DNA of 64,000 bases from Eubacterium multiforme (GCF_030813415.1 NZ_JAUSUF010000001.1:1-64000), one strand, 5' to 3'. Counted from the stretch's first letter, positions 29,590 through 38,578 are shown. Translations and numbers: made by a program. The notes: generated from the sequence alone by a model not told the origin.

Positions 29590-29802
29590 AAAAGCCTTCA
29601 TCCCAAAAGACTTAAGGGACGAAAGCTAACTCTTCCGCGGTACCACCCTAATTATGTAAATTAAATTTACATCACTTTAAATGGTTATAGCTCCTAGGTA
29701 GCTTCAAAATGAATTATTTAGAAGTTTTCACCAACCACTTCTTCTCTAAAAAAATAAAATCAAATTTACTCATCCTAATCATAGCTAAATATTCAATTAA
29801 CT
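29590..29802 (-). ncRNA. T-box riboswitch (tRNA-Ala responsive) upstream of alaS
   Basis: The minus-strand leader contains the 14-base T-box core AGGGTGGTACCGCG (29637-29650), where the uncharged tRNA acceptor end pairs. It is followed by a terminator hairpin (GCTTTCGTCCC pairing with GGGATGAAGGC, then six T) at about 29592-29627. A GCT triplet followed by A (in GAAGCTACC, about 29695-29703) is the likely Ala specifier codon. Uncharged tRNA-Ala would favour the antiterminator and switch alaS on. Confidence 0.93.
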
Positions 29803-29808
29803 AAAGAA

Positions 29809-29837
29809 ATTATATTTTATATACTTAAATATGTCAA
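29809..29837 (-). promoter_or_regulatory. sigma-A promoter of the alaS T-box transcript
   Basis: Perfect consensus TTGACA (29837-29832) and TATAAT (29814-29809) are separated by exactly 17 bases on the minus strand. Transcription would start at about 29802, in front of the T-box leader. Confidence 0.9.
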
Positions 29838-29880
29838 TATTTTTCATAATTTTTTGTTATTTTTCTAAAATATATAATGA

Positions 29881-30912
29881 TTAAAAAAGATAATAATTTA
29901 AATCATCATATATAACCTTTAAAATAACTCCAATTGGAACAGCAAGAACCATACCTGTAATTCCCCCTAACTTTTCTCCTATAAGAAGTAATATTATAAT
30001 TAAAAGAGGGTGTATATTTGTACTATCTGCTGTAACTTTAGGTGCTAATATGTTTCCTTCTATTTGCTGAATTACTAATATTCCAATTATTGCCCAAAGT
30101 CCCTTTGCTTCAGAATCAAAAAATGCAATTAAAACTGCAGGTATACCTCCAAAGAAAGCCCCAAAATAAGGAACTATATTAAATATTCCATTTATAATTG
30201 AAAGTAAAAGAGCAAATTTTATATCTAAAATCAAAAATAATATTAAACACATAATTCCTGTTGCAATAGACAAGATAACTTGACTTACTATGTATCTTTC
30301 TAAAAGTAAATTAACATCTTCAATAATTTTCTTGGCTATCTTTCTCTTTTTAACAGGTATTAATAAATACATCTTATTAGAAATTATTTCTCCATCTGAT
30401 AAAAAATAATATGTGACAATAGGTATTATAGCAATTGAAGCTATATTGCTTGTAAAATTAATAGCCCATGTTATTGTATTTTGTGATAAATTCATAATAT
30501 ATCCCCACAACTTTTCTTCTACTTCCTCATAAATAGTTAATCCAATAGATGAGTTATTTATCTTTAAACTTTCTATAATATTATTTATATAAATTGAAAT
30601 TTTATCTATAATAGAAGCGGTATTACCCATTTCTTTCATAAGTTTTGGGATTAATATATAAAGAATTAATATAATTATTAAAGTTATTCCAAACATAACT
30701 ATGAGAGTTGCTTTTCTCCTAGATATTCTTTCTTTTCCTATGATTAAATTTCTTAAAGGCCTTAATATGTAGGCTAAAAGAGCTGAAATAATTATAATAT
30801 TTATAACTTCTCTAAATACCTTCCAATTTAAATATAAAACTAAGAATAAAATTATAACAAATATTAAAATAAACCTTATAATTAATGTTTTGTTTTTAAT
30901 TGGTAGCTTCAT
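29881..30912 (-). CDS. AI-2E (YtvI/TqsA-like) family membrane transporter
   Basis: This is a 343-residue polytopic membrane protein with about seven to eight hydrophobic helices, including a pair at about 10-50 and the conserved C-terminal block FGGIPAVLIAFF...IEGNILAPKV...HPLLIIILLLIGEKLGGITGMVLAVPIG, which marks the AI-2E/PerM family. Members include exporters of quorum signal, Na+/H+ antiporters and sporulation proteins; the substrate here cannot be assigned. Its start lies inside the last 17 bases of the upstream PRC-barrel gene, so the two are translationally coupled. Confidence 0.85.
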   Translation of the reverse strand: MKLPIKNKTLIIRFILIFVIILFLVLYLNWKVFREVINIIIISALLAYILRPLRNLIIGKERISRRKATLIVMFGITLIIILILYILIPKLMKEMGNTASIIDKISIYINNIIESLKINNSSIGLTIYEEVEEKLWGYIMNLSQNTITWAINFTSNIASIAIIPIVTYYFLSDGEIISNKMYLLIPVKKRKIAKKIIEDVNLLLERYIVSQVILSIATGIMCLILFLILDIKFALLLSIINGIFNIVPYFGAFFGGIPAVLIAFFDSEAKGLWAIIGILVIQQIEGNILAPKVTADSTNIHPLLIIILLLIGEKLGGITGMVLAVPIGVILKVIYDDLNYYLF

Positions 30913-31390
30913 TTTTATCTACCTTTCTAGGCATAGATTTTAAAGTAACACCTTCTTTACCTATATATAATATGTACTCTTCTCCTAAAATACATTCACT
31001 TAAAAGTAAAATATCCTTTCCTTTTAAAAGTCTTTCTATAATTCCTGTACTTATTACAATACCTTTAATAGAAAAGTCTTCTTCTCCAATTATTATATCC
31101 TCCACTACACCTTTAATATTTCCATTTAAATCTATTATATCCATCCCTTTAATATTTTTAAGTTCTAGCCCTTTTCCTTGAATACTTTTTTCTACAACTA
31201 TATCTTTATTTATAGAAATTATACTTTGAAATTCAATAAAGTTTTTTTTAGAAAATAAACTATAGTTTGATACCTTTAATCCTTTAACTCTTTCCTTAAA
31301 AAAATCAATAAATAAATCCTCTACTATTCCAATCTTTTTTCCTCTAACATCATATACACTTTTCATATAAAAATCTTTACTTCTAAGCAT
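30896..31390 (-). CDS. PRC-barrel domain protein (two repeats)
   Basis: This is a 164-residue protein with two PRC-barrel-like repeats: residues about 1-80 (SVYDVRGKKIGIVEDLFIDF) and 81-160 (MDIIDLNGNIKGVVEDIII). PRC barrels commonly bind RNA or other proteins, but no specific role is known for this one. It is the first gene of a two-gene unit with the AI-2E-family protein and has a good GGAGG ribosome site. Confidence 0.75.
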   Translation of the reverse strand: MLRSKDFYMKSVYDVRGKKIGIVEDLFIDFFKERVKGLKVSNYSLFSKKNFIEFQSIISINKDIVVEKSIQGKGLELKNIKGMDIIDLNGNIKGVVEDIIIGEEDFSIKGIVISTGIIERLLKGKDILLLSECILGEEYILYIGKEGVTLKSMPRKVDKNEATN

Positions 31391-31533
31391 AAATGTCCTC
31401 CTAAACTCATTAACTTTATCTTTTCCTAAATTTCCTTTTTTAAACTAAATTGTTAATGATTTATTAGAACAAATTTAAATAATTTTTCTGTTTCATCATA
31501 GAGAATTCTAAAAGTCTTAATATTTATATCTTT

Positions 31534-32358
31534 TTATCTACCTGCAGGCACATAAATCTCTCCTGTATTTGCATCTGCAATTTGCCCATTATATAAATTT
31601 ACAACATATAAAGTTTTTGAAGTTCTAAATACAGCAGATATACCTTCAAGGTCTGATGCAGCTATCCCTTCAAATTTATATTTCTTTTTTGTACCTAACT
31701 TCTCTTTAATTAATGCAAGAGCCTCATCATTTGTTAAAATCTTTTTAAATCTTACATCATTACTATCTTCATTATTATTTTTCTCTACTTTTTTCTTTTT
31801 ACTTTCTGAAACAACTTTTTTATAATCAGATTTTCCTTCTGATTTTGATTTTACTTGTTTATTATTTGTAGTAGTTTTATTTTTTGAATTTAAAATTTTC
31901 TCTTTTTTATTATTTTCTTCTTTTTCAGCTAATTGCTTCTTTTCTAAAGCTTTTTGTTTTTCTATTTGTTCCTTAAGCCTTTCAATAGATGTATTTATTT
32001 GTTTTTTTAAACTATCTACATCTTCTTTAAATCCATTAATATCGTAATAATCACTTATTTCATTTGCTTTTGAATTTGCCTCATCAAATTGATTATTACT
32101 ATATAAATTTTTAGCAGTTAAATATTTACTTACTGAATCTTTTAAGCCTTTAGCCTTTTCATAATCTGGCTTTGTACTTAAAGCTGAATCAATTCCTACT
32201 ATTGCTTTATCATACTGCTTTCGATTTATACATTGTATAATTTCATTCATTATTTTATTTACTTTATAATCTTTATAACAAAAAAAGTATCCTATAACCC
32301 CTAATATTACTATACCTGTTATAGCTGTATAAATTTTTATTCTTTTGTGTTTTTTCAA
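31534..32358 (-). CDS. membrane-anchored coiled-coil protein of unknown function
   Basis: This is a 274-residue protein with a short basic N-terminus, one transmembrane helix (about 10-27) and a helical, TPR-like region (about 35-115). A Lys/Glu-rich coiled coil and low-complexity linker follow (about 120-200). A C-terminal domain of about 70 residues (TNDEALALIKEKLG...YVVNLYNGQIADANTGEIYVPAG) resembles small PepSY-like or extracellular domains. It starts with TTG nine bases after AGGGGG. The last about 42 codons exist a second time at 36617-36744, on the far side of the ABC cassette. I do not recognise the family. Confidence 0.75.
   Translation of the reverse strand: MKKHKRIKIYTAITGIVILGVIGYFFCYKDYKVNKIMNEIIQCINRKQYDKAIVGIDSALSTKPDYEKAKGLKDSVSKYLTAKNLYSNNQFDEANSKANEISDYYDINGFKEDVDSLKKQINTSIERLKEQIEKQKALEKKQLAEKEENNKKEKILNSKNKTTTNNKQVKSKSEGKSDYKKVVSESKKKKVEKNNNEDSNDVRFKKILTNDEALALIKEKLGTKKKYKFEGIAASDLEGISAVFRTSKTLYVVNLYNGQIADANTGEIYVPAGR
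31540..31664. repeat. direct repeat copy A (3' end of the coiled-coil protein gene)
   Basis: These 125 bases match 36619-36743 with only four differences and in the same orientation. Together the two copies flank the ABC transporter cassette. Confidence 0.95.
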
Positions 32359-32792
32359 TATTTTATCCCCCTATGTAAAGTTTATATATATTAAGTTACA
32401 CAAATATTTTCTAAACTTATTTATAATAATTTTAATTAAATCTAAATTATATAACTAAAATGCAAAGAAAATAATCATGTATTTTGCAAAGCATTAATAA
32501 TTTTAGCATCATAATTACATTTTTCCAAATTTTATGATTAATCTATAAAGATAAAAAAGCTACTTTTAAAACCAATTATAACTAAATTATACAAAAAAAA
32601 TTCTAGTTTAATACTGCAAAAAGAAAAAGTGGACATTCTAATATGTTCCCATTATAGTAGACAGTTAAAATAATTAACCTGTTCTTTAATGAAAGCATAT
32701 CAATCTATCCACTTTTAAAATTCTATACACCAAAACCTAATTTCACAATTTTTTTACTTGATTTAATTTCAATAAAATCAATATTTTCTCTA
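32359..32792. other. 434-base intergenic stretch with a spaced inverted repeat
   Basis: No credible gene is visible here. It is very AT-rich. A 9-base inverted repeat, AAAAGTGGA (32625-32633) and TCCACTTTT (32708-32716), bounds a 92-base block. This might be a degenerate mobile-element remnant or a large hairpin, but nothing inside it codes. Confidence 0.4.
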
Positions 32793-33023
32793 TTAATTAA
32801 ATAGAGTTCCAACTTTATTTTTACTTATATAAAAATATTGAGTAATAAAACAAATTATCATTGTATAAAATACTCCTAAAAACATATTAACTTTAAAATC
32901 ATATTCAAAAAATTCACCTATAACCATTATTTGCATTAAAGTCAATATAATTATTATACCGTAATATGAAAGCATATAATTGAATTTATCTTTTTCTTTT
33001 CCCTTTTTTAAATTTAGATCCAC
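32793..33023 (-). CDS. small two-helix membrane protein (hypothetical)
   Basis: This is a 76-residue protein with a charged N-terminus (DLNLKKGKEKDK) and two transmembrane helices (about 19-37 and 47-65). It starts with GTG about ten bases after AAGGTGA. It lies downstream of the ABC cassette in the same direction, separated from the 69-residue protein gene by 207 bases. No family is recognised; an immunity or accessory role for the transporter is a guess from context only. Confidence 0.55.
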   Translation of the reverse strand: MDLNLKKGKEKDKFNYMLSYYGIIIILTLMQIMVIGEFFEYDFKVNMFLGVFYTMIICFITQYFYISKNKVGTLFN

Positions 33024-33230
33024 AATTTCATAATCACCTTTTGTTATATTTCTTTTATTTTGTTAACTAAAGATTTTTTATTATTTATGCAAAGTTTTAT
33101 TATCAAACTTATATAAATAATACCATTTTTCTAATTTATTATAATTTATTCTATATTAGTAAAACATTTTATAAAAATCTAAATAAAAACATATAACTTT
33201 TTTCAAATATAAGCTTTCATAGATTATTTC

Positions 33231-33440
33231 CTATTTTACAATTTTATAATAAATCTTAGCTGTTATTAAATATACTACTCCATAACATAAAGCAAAAACT
33301 AAAGAAGTTATAATAGTATACATTCCATATAATCTAGTATTAGTAAAATGTAATGCTGATAATAACCTTGTTATTGAAGGAAATGCAAAGGCAATATTTA
33401 TCATTGCAAGAACTAAACATGTTGTTGACCAAATACTCAT
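33231..33440 (-). CDS. small hydrophobic membrane protein in the ABC cassette (hypothetical)
   Basis: This is a 69-residue, very hydrophobic protein with two predicted helices (about 5-25 and 40-62) and a basic C-terminus (KIYYKIVK). An AAGGAG ribosome site lies nine bases before the ATG, so it is probably translated. It follows the ATPase gene by 25 bases and is likely in the same transcript. It could be the exported peptide, its immunity protein or a third membrane subunit. I do not recognise a family. Confidence 0.6.
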   Translation of the reverse strand: MSIWSTTCLVLAMINIAFAFPSITRLLSALHFTNTRLYGMYTIITSLVFALCYGVVYLITAKIYYKIVK

Positions 33441-33465
33441 AAATAATTCTCCTTATAAAATTTAT

Positions 33466-34143
33466 CTAACTAATCTCATTTAAAATACCATCTTTCATAA
33501 AAAGCTTCCTTTTTGAATATTTTGATACCAAATTATCATGAGTAACTAACACTATAGTTTTATTATACTTATCATTTAATTCTTTTAATATATTTAATAT
33601 ATTAATACTATTAGACTCATCTAATGCCCCAGTAGGTTCATCTGCTAAAATAATATTACTCTCCTGTACTAAAGCCCTTGCTATTGCAACTCTCTGTTGT
33701 TGTCCTCCTGATAGTTCACTTACCTTTTTATATTTTAAATCACTAATATTTAATTCATTTAAATATTTTTCAGCAAGTTCATGTTTTTTCTTCATTTTAA
33801 CTTTTCTAAATCTTAATGGTAATATACAATTATTTAAAACTGTCATATCTTTTATTAAAGCAAAATTTTGAAAAATAAAAGATATTTTTTTATTTCTTAT
33901 ATCTGATAAATCATTTATTTTCTTAAAATCTATCTTTTCATTATATAAAACATATTCTCCCTGTGTAGGAGTATCTATACATCCAATTATATTTAATAAT
34001 GTACTTTTTCCACATCCAGATGATCCCATAATAGAAATAAAATCTCCTTTTTCTATTTTAAGATTTATTCCTTTTAATGCCTTAACTTCATTATTTCCTT
34101 TTCCATAAATTTTTTCTATACCCACAAGCTTTATTATACTCAT
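33466..34143 (-). CDS. MacB/LolD-type ABC transporter ATP-binding protein
   Basis: This is a 225-residue ATPase with Walker A GSSGCGKST (about 39-47), Q-loop FIFQNFALIKDMTV, signature LSGGQQQR, Walker B IILADEPTGALD and the H-loop VTHD. The sequence type is that of the MacB/bacitracin/bacteriocin export group that partners FtsX-like permeases. It overlaps the upstream permease stop codon by four bases (ATGA), so subunits are made in fixed ratio. Substrate unknown. Confidence 0.9.
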   Translation of the reverse strand: MSIIKLVGIEKIYGKGNNEVKALKGINLKIEKGDFISIMGSSGCGKSTLLNIIGCIDTPTQGEYVLYNEKIDFKKINDLSDIRNKKISFIFQNFALIKDMTVLNNCILPLRFRKVKMKKKHELAEKYLNELNISDLKYKKVSELSGGQQQRVAIARALVQESNIILADEPTGALDESNSINILNILKELNDKYNKTIVLVTHDNLVSKYSKRKLFMKDGILNEIS

Positions 34144-35369
34144 TCAATAAAACCTCCCATCATATCCTTTGGTGTCATTTTATTTAATTTATTAAAGACT
34201 ACAATTAAACATATTATGACTAATAAAATTAATATTGTTAATGCTACACACCAGTAAAATAATTTATTATATATCATAAAATATCTAAAAGAAAACCTCC
34301 CAAATTTACTTACTACAATAAAGCTTAAAATTATAGATATTATTATGAATAATATAAATTCCTTAAGATACGTTTTAAATATATCCTTCTTACTTAGTCC
34401 AATTGAATACATTACACCTATTTTTTCTTTATTCATTAATAATTTAAATGTCATAGATATTATAAGTGATGCTATGGTTAATATAGTTATTATACTTGTT
34501 TTAATTATTTTTCTTAAAATTTCAAAATGAATTTCATCCATAAACCAATTTAAATCCTTTTTATAATCTGAAATTTCTATTAAACTTATATAACCTTTAA
34601 GAATTTGTTTCAGTTCCTCTATTTTAATAGTTGTCCCGTCGTTATACCCATATATAGTTATAGGCTCATAATTGTAAGTTGCTAATTCATTATTTATTTT
34701 AAAGTCTTCAGGTGAAGTAGGAATCATAAAACTACCACTTATTTCAATCGCATCAAATACAGTATCATAATATGATGAATATAATATCTCATCATCAAAC
34801 ATTCCAACTATAATATAATTTTGCTTATTATAATAAAATCTTTCACCAATATTAAGCTTTTTATCGAAATTCTTTCCAATGACTATAGGAATATCATCAT
34901 TATTTCTATTCCAAATTTCTTTATTAATATTTCCTTTAATTTTATTTTCATTATATTTTAATGCTTCAAAATTAACTTTCCATGGATTTATTACAGATGG
35001 TGGCTGCATAGGAGCATATTCACACTTACTAATTAAATCTCTAGATGATATATTTAATTCTTCTACTGGTACCTTATATTTTTCATCTGAATTACTTAAC
35101 ATAATTCCATAACTAATATTATTGTTATCTAATGTACCTAGCACCTTTTCTATATCTACGGCTCCATTATTTAATTGAGCTGGAGCAAAATTCACTAAAA
35201 ATCCATTCTCAACAGGATAACTTTTTTCATATAATTTTATATAATCATCTTTAAAACTTATTATTGATATAAATGAATATATATAATAAATACATAATAC
35301 TAATTGTAGAGTAATTAATATATTTATCATTTTTTCTTTACTAAACTTAAAAAAAATAGTGTCTCTCAT
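34140..35369 (-). CDS. FtsX-like ABC transporter permease (second)
   Basis: This is a 409-residue membrane protein. One helix near the N-terminus (about 15-38) is followed by a large extracytoplasmic domain (about 40-285) and three C-terminal helices (about 290-310, 335-360, 370-395), the MacB/FtsX topology. The start at 35369 is supported by AGGTG six bases upstream; this overlaps the end of the first permease gene. The conserved C-terminal core is weak in sequence but clear in topology. Confidence 0.8.
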   Translation of the reverse strand: MRDTIFFKFSKEKMINILITLQLVLCIYYIYSFISIISFKDDYIKLYEKSYPVENGFLVNFAPAQLNNGAVDIEKVLGTLDNNNISYGIMLSNSDEKYKVPVEELNISSRDLISKCEYAPMQPPSVINPWKVNFEALKYNENKIKGNINKEIWNRNNDDIPIVIGKNFDKKLNIGERFYYNKQNYIIVGMFDDEILYSSYYDTVFDAIEISGSFMIPTSPEDFKINNELATYNYEPITIYGYNDGTTIKIEELKQILKGYISLIEISDYKKDLNWFMDEIHFEILRKIIKTSIITILTIASLIISMTFKLLMNKEKIGVMYSIGLSKKDIFKTYLKEFILFIIISIILSFIVVSKFGRFSFRYFMIYNKLFYWCVALTILILLVIICLIVVFNKLNKMTPKDMMGGFIE

Positions 35370-35374
35370 AATCA

Positions 35375-36427
35375 TCACCTAATATCCTCTAATATCTTAA
35401 ACCTCATTACTCTATAAAGACAAATAAAAGAAACAATAATTACTATTAAAAATGATACTACTATAGTAATTAAAATATTATTTATATCAACAGATGCAAA
35501 CATATCATTTATATATTTATTTGATATGTATACAACTACATAGGAGGTTATTAATCCTAATAATAATGATATTAGGTACATAGGAATTAATTTTTTTATA
35601 TTCTCGAGCAAAATATCTATGGGCTTTGCTCCTAATATACGCATAATAGAAAATTCTTTTCTAATACTATATACATAAAATATACAAAATAAATTTAATG
35701 TTAATATAGATAAAATTAAATCAATAATACTTTCTTCAATAATTAGTGAATTATTCATAACAAACTCAAGTATATTCTTACTAGGTATACTAGATATATC
35801 ATAGTTTATTTCATTGTTAGCAGTATAATTAAAATTTTTAGAGTCTTCTTTATCTATCCAATAAAAAAAATTATCATATGAATTGTTGTAATATGACATA
35901 GTATTAATAGGTATAAAAGACGAAAAAGCTAAATAATCTGAATCATATATAACACCTATAATTTTATATTGCTCCCCATATAATTCTATATATTCATTAT
36001 TTCCTTCTTTCTCTAGAGCTTTATTGAGTGTGTTTCCAATAATTGCAACCTTTCTATTTTCTATGAAATCTTTTTCTATAAAATTTCTTCCTTTAATTTT
36101 AGTATATTTATTTATATCAAAATATTTAGATACCCCCATTACTTTATTTGCATAAATATCTTCTCCAATTTTAGTCTGTTCAATCATTTGTGGAGTTGAA
36201 TATATATGTATATTATTATCTTCAAGAGTTTTTGTTATATTGCTTAATTTTACTTCTTTATTAGAATAAATAGAAAAATTATTGAAATTATCATAAAATT
36301 CGTTTTCTTCTATAACGTATTTATAATTTTTATAATTAGAACTAATTATAAAACTAAGGCAAAAAATTGATAGTGTAAATCCTACTACTAAAAAAATATT
36401 TATTGCATTTAGCTTAATCTTGCTCAT
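35375..36427 (-). CDS. FtsX-like ABC transporter permease (first)
   Basis: This is a 350-residue membrane protein with an N-terminal helix (about 9-29), an extracytoplasmic MacB-like periplasmic core (about 30-225; includes KVMGVSKYFDINKY and RNFIEKDFIENRKVAIIGN) and three C-terminal helices. The motif SIMRILGAKPIDIL at the start of the last block is a typical FtsX/MacB cytoplasmic loop. It is the first gene of the cassette, behind a good promoter and an AGGAGAA ribosome site. Confidence 0.85.
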   Translation of the reverse strand: MSKIKLNAINIFLVVGFTLSIFCLSFIISSNYKNYKYVIEENEFYDNFNNFSIYSNKEVKLSNITKTLEDNNIHIYSTPQMIEQTKIGEDIYANKVMGVSKYFDINKYTKIKGRNFIEKDFIENRKVAIIGNTLNKALEKEGNNEYIELYGEQYKIIGVIYDSDYLAFSSFIPINTMSYYNNSYDNFFYWIDKEDSKNFNYTANNEINYDISSIPSKNILEFVMNNSLIIEESIIDLILSILTLNLFCIFYVYSIRKEFSIMRILGAKPIDILLENIKKLIPMYLISLLLGLITSYVVVYISNKYINDMFASVDINNILITIVVSFLIVIIVSFICLYRVMRFKILEDIR

Positions 36428-36473
36428 CTTATTCTCCTCTTAAATATTTTTCATATTTTGTATTACAAGCAAA

Positions 36474-36502
36474 ATTTTACCATATAATTTTTGTTAATAC
36501 AA
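36474..36502 (-). promoter_or_regulatory. sigma-A promoter of the ABC cassette
   Basis: TTGTAT (36502-36497) and TAAAAT (36479-36474) are separated by 17 bases on the minus strand, about 40 bases before the first permease start codon. Confidence 0.7.
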
Positions 36503-36571
36503 TTTTTTATTAATCATTGTACATTTATGTCACTTTATTTATTGGACTATACTTTAAATACTTATTTAATA

Positions 36572-36613
36572 AAAAAATATAACTGAATCCATATAGATTC
36601 AGTTATATTTTTT
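36572..36613. terminator. strong bidirectional terminator beside the duplicated gene fragment
   Basis: An 18-bp perfect stem (AAAAAATATAACTGAATC and its complement) with a 6-base loop has A- and T-runs at both ends. It lies immediately after the stop codon of the duplicated 3' fragment, as expected for the original gene's own terminator. Confidence 0.85.
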
Positions 36614-36760
36614 TATGTACCTGCAGGTACATAAATCTCTCCTGTATTTGCATCTGCAATTTGCCAATTATATAAATTTACAACATATAAAGTTTTTGAA
36701 GTTCTAAATACAGCAGATATACCTTCAAGGTCTGATACAGATATTACCATAAAAGCAATT
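36614..36760 (-). pseudogene. duplicated 3' end of the coiled-coil protein gene (copy B)
   Basis: The minus strand at 36743-36619 encodes about 40 C-terminal residues of the 31534-32358 protein (SDLEGISAVFRTSKTLYVV...GEIYVPAG) in frame with a stop codon, but no 5' part of the gene. It differs from the intact copy at four of 125 bases, one giving Gly-to-Trp. It is a gene remnant, too short to be functional, and is followed by a strong terminator that the intact copy lacks. Confidence 0.9.
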
Positions 36761-36778
36761 GGGTTTAGCTAAATATTA

Positions 36779-37413
36779 TTAATTTTGATATTTATGTAGT
36801 TCTTTTAAAAATTGTTTATAATCATCATCTTCCCAATAAAAAGTAAGCTCATCTTCTGTATACTCTCTAGTAACAGGATACATAAATTTTTCACCTAAAT
36901 CTAATCCTAATTCATTTAAAACTAACTGTGCAAATTCTCTAAAAGCAAAGCCAATTGCTGTAATGACATTCTTATCCTTTACAACAGGCTTATGAATAAA
37001 ATTATTCTTATTAATGTATTTAAAAATATCAGCCATTTGCATAAAAAGACCAGCTGTAAATTTAACTTCATCTAATATTCCTGCTTTAGCTAACAAAATA
37101 GGAGAACTTGATATTGCTCCTATTAAAATATCTCTATTTTTAAGTCCAGAAAGAAAATTAATAAGTTTATCATCATACAAAGCAGGTAAGGGATTAATTA
37201 TTCCAGGTAATATAACACAGTTATACTCATCTAAATTAACCTCATTAAAAATTTTTGTAGGAGTGACTTGAAAGCCTTCTTCACTTTTATAAATTTTCAT
37301 TTCACTTCCTAAATAATCTATCTCTCTGCCAAACCATATTTTAAACAAGAAGTTAAAGTAGTAATTTCTTGCAAGGAAAAATATGGATAAATAATTACTG
37401 CTATTTTTTTCAT
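36779..37413 (-). pseudogene. DJ-1/PfpI-family protein gene with a frameshift near its start
   Basis: The first 24 codons run from an ATG at 37413 (AAGGGGG ribosome site 7 bases upstream), beginning MKKIAVIIYPYFSLQEI. The reading frame then breaks in the run AAAA near 37339-37345. Adding one A restores ...SCLKIWFGREIDYLG..., which continues for about 185 residues to the stop at 36779. The protein is a DJ-1/PfpI-like domain (VILPGIINPLPAL, IGAISSSPILLAKAGIL) without an obvious nucleophilic Cys at the elbow (Ser instead). Either it is a pseudogene or a sequencing or slippage difference; a TTG at 37348 could give a truncated product. Confidence 0.8.
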
Positions 37414-37525
37414 ATTTAATTCCCCCTTAATATATTTAAAAATGGCTCTCTTAAAATACTTTCTACTCTATGAATTTTCTTTATTACTTATATTAACTTT
37501 ATATTCTAATCATATATTTTATTCT

Positions 37526-38317
37526 TTAATGACTTTTTAATATTATTTTTTCATCATTATCACGGATAAATTCATATAAGCATTTATGCTCAATTACTGC
37601 TTTACTTATATTATTTTCATCATGTACCTTGATCCCCTTTTTTTCAAAATAAGACATAACCTGTGGAATATAACTAATTATATTATTATATAATTCTAAT
37701 TTAATACTATCTCCATCTTTTAAATTAATATCTATATAAATAGAATCTGCAGAAAAATCAAGGGGACTAATTCTAATTCTTTTTTTGTAAATAAAATCTA
37801 TAGTATTAATATCATTATAATGAATTAGTTTATTTACCATATGTTTTTTGCCAATTAAAATATATAGTAAATATCTCAGTTTTTGCAATGAATTTGAAAA
37901 TTCTTGAAAGTAAATACCCTTTCTGCTGATTGTCCAAGTTTCAGAAAAACAAACAGGTAACACTAATAATATTTCTATACTTAAAATCAATAAAAATATC
38001 CATAGCGGTTGAGTACCAAATCCGGTAAAAAGTAAGCTTGTAAAAATACAAAATATTATACTAAATATTAATATTTTTTTATCTACCTTTTTTCCCACAG
38101 TAAAAGGTTTAGGAAAATAAACAGCACCTCGAATAAGTTCATCTAAAGAAATATCATATAGATCACTTAATTTAATTAAATTATCAATATCAGGAATACA
38201 AATATTATTTTCCCATTTTGAAATAGCTTGTCTAGAAACATTTAGTTTTTCTGCTAATTGTTCTTGTGTAAAATTAAATGCTTCTCTATACATTTTTAGA
38301 TATTCACTTAATTTCAT
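37526..38317 (-). CDS. XRE-family regulator with membrane-anchored C-terminus
   Basis: This is a 263-residue protein with an N-terminal helix-turn-helix (about 1-65; RQAISKWEN recognition helix) fused to two hydrophobic helices (about 82-125) and a C-terminal domain of about 120 residues. Such membrane-bound Xre-type regulators are common in clostridia. The start at 38317 follows GGAGG by 8 bases. It is next to the broken DJ-1-like gene, which may be its target, but no operator was identified. Confidence 0.8.
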   Translation of the reverse strand: MKLSEYLKMYREAFNFTQEQLAEKLNVSRQAISKWENNICIPDIDNLIKLSDLYDISLDELIRGAVYFPKPFTVGKKVDKKILIFSIIFCIFTSLLFTGFGTQPLWIFLLILSIEILLVLPVCFSETWTISRKGIYFQEFSNSLQKLRYLLYILIGKKHMVNKLIHYNDINTIDFIYKKRIRISPLDFSADSIYIDINLKDGDSIKLELYNNIISYIPQVMSYFEKKGIKVHDENNISKAVIEHKCLYEFIRDNDEKIILKSH

Positions 38318-38556
38318 TTTTAATTCCTCCAATCTATTTATTTTATAAATAATATAGATTAAAAATTTATTTTTTTCTATAAACTACTAGTTGCATTAAG
38401 TGTTTTTATTAAATTTTTGCAACGTAAACTATTGATTACATTTAAATTAAGGTTTTTATCTACAAAAAAATTCCTCTTAAGTAATTATTCATCAATTCTC
38501 TTTAACATTTATTATATACTTATATACTTGATAATCAAATTTTAAACATAAAAATA

Positions 38557-38578
38557 AGTGGACAAAATTTTGCCCACT
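38557..38578 (-). terminator. hairpin after the small membrane protein gene
   Basis: AGTGGGCAAAA/TTTTGTCCACT on the minus strand forms an 11-bp stem with almost no loop and an AT-rich tail, 45 bases after the stop codon of the 92-residue protein gene. Confidence 0.55.

Noticed and set aside
29590-29802. T-box leader considered for another amino acid specificity
   Set aside because: The downstream gene is alaS and a GCT triplet sits in the expected specifier position. No other triplet fits better.
36617-36744. Copy B as a small independent gene
   Set aside because: It has no start codon or ribosome site for the 40-residue frame and is the C-terminal end of a known neighbour; it is a remnant.
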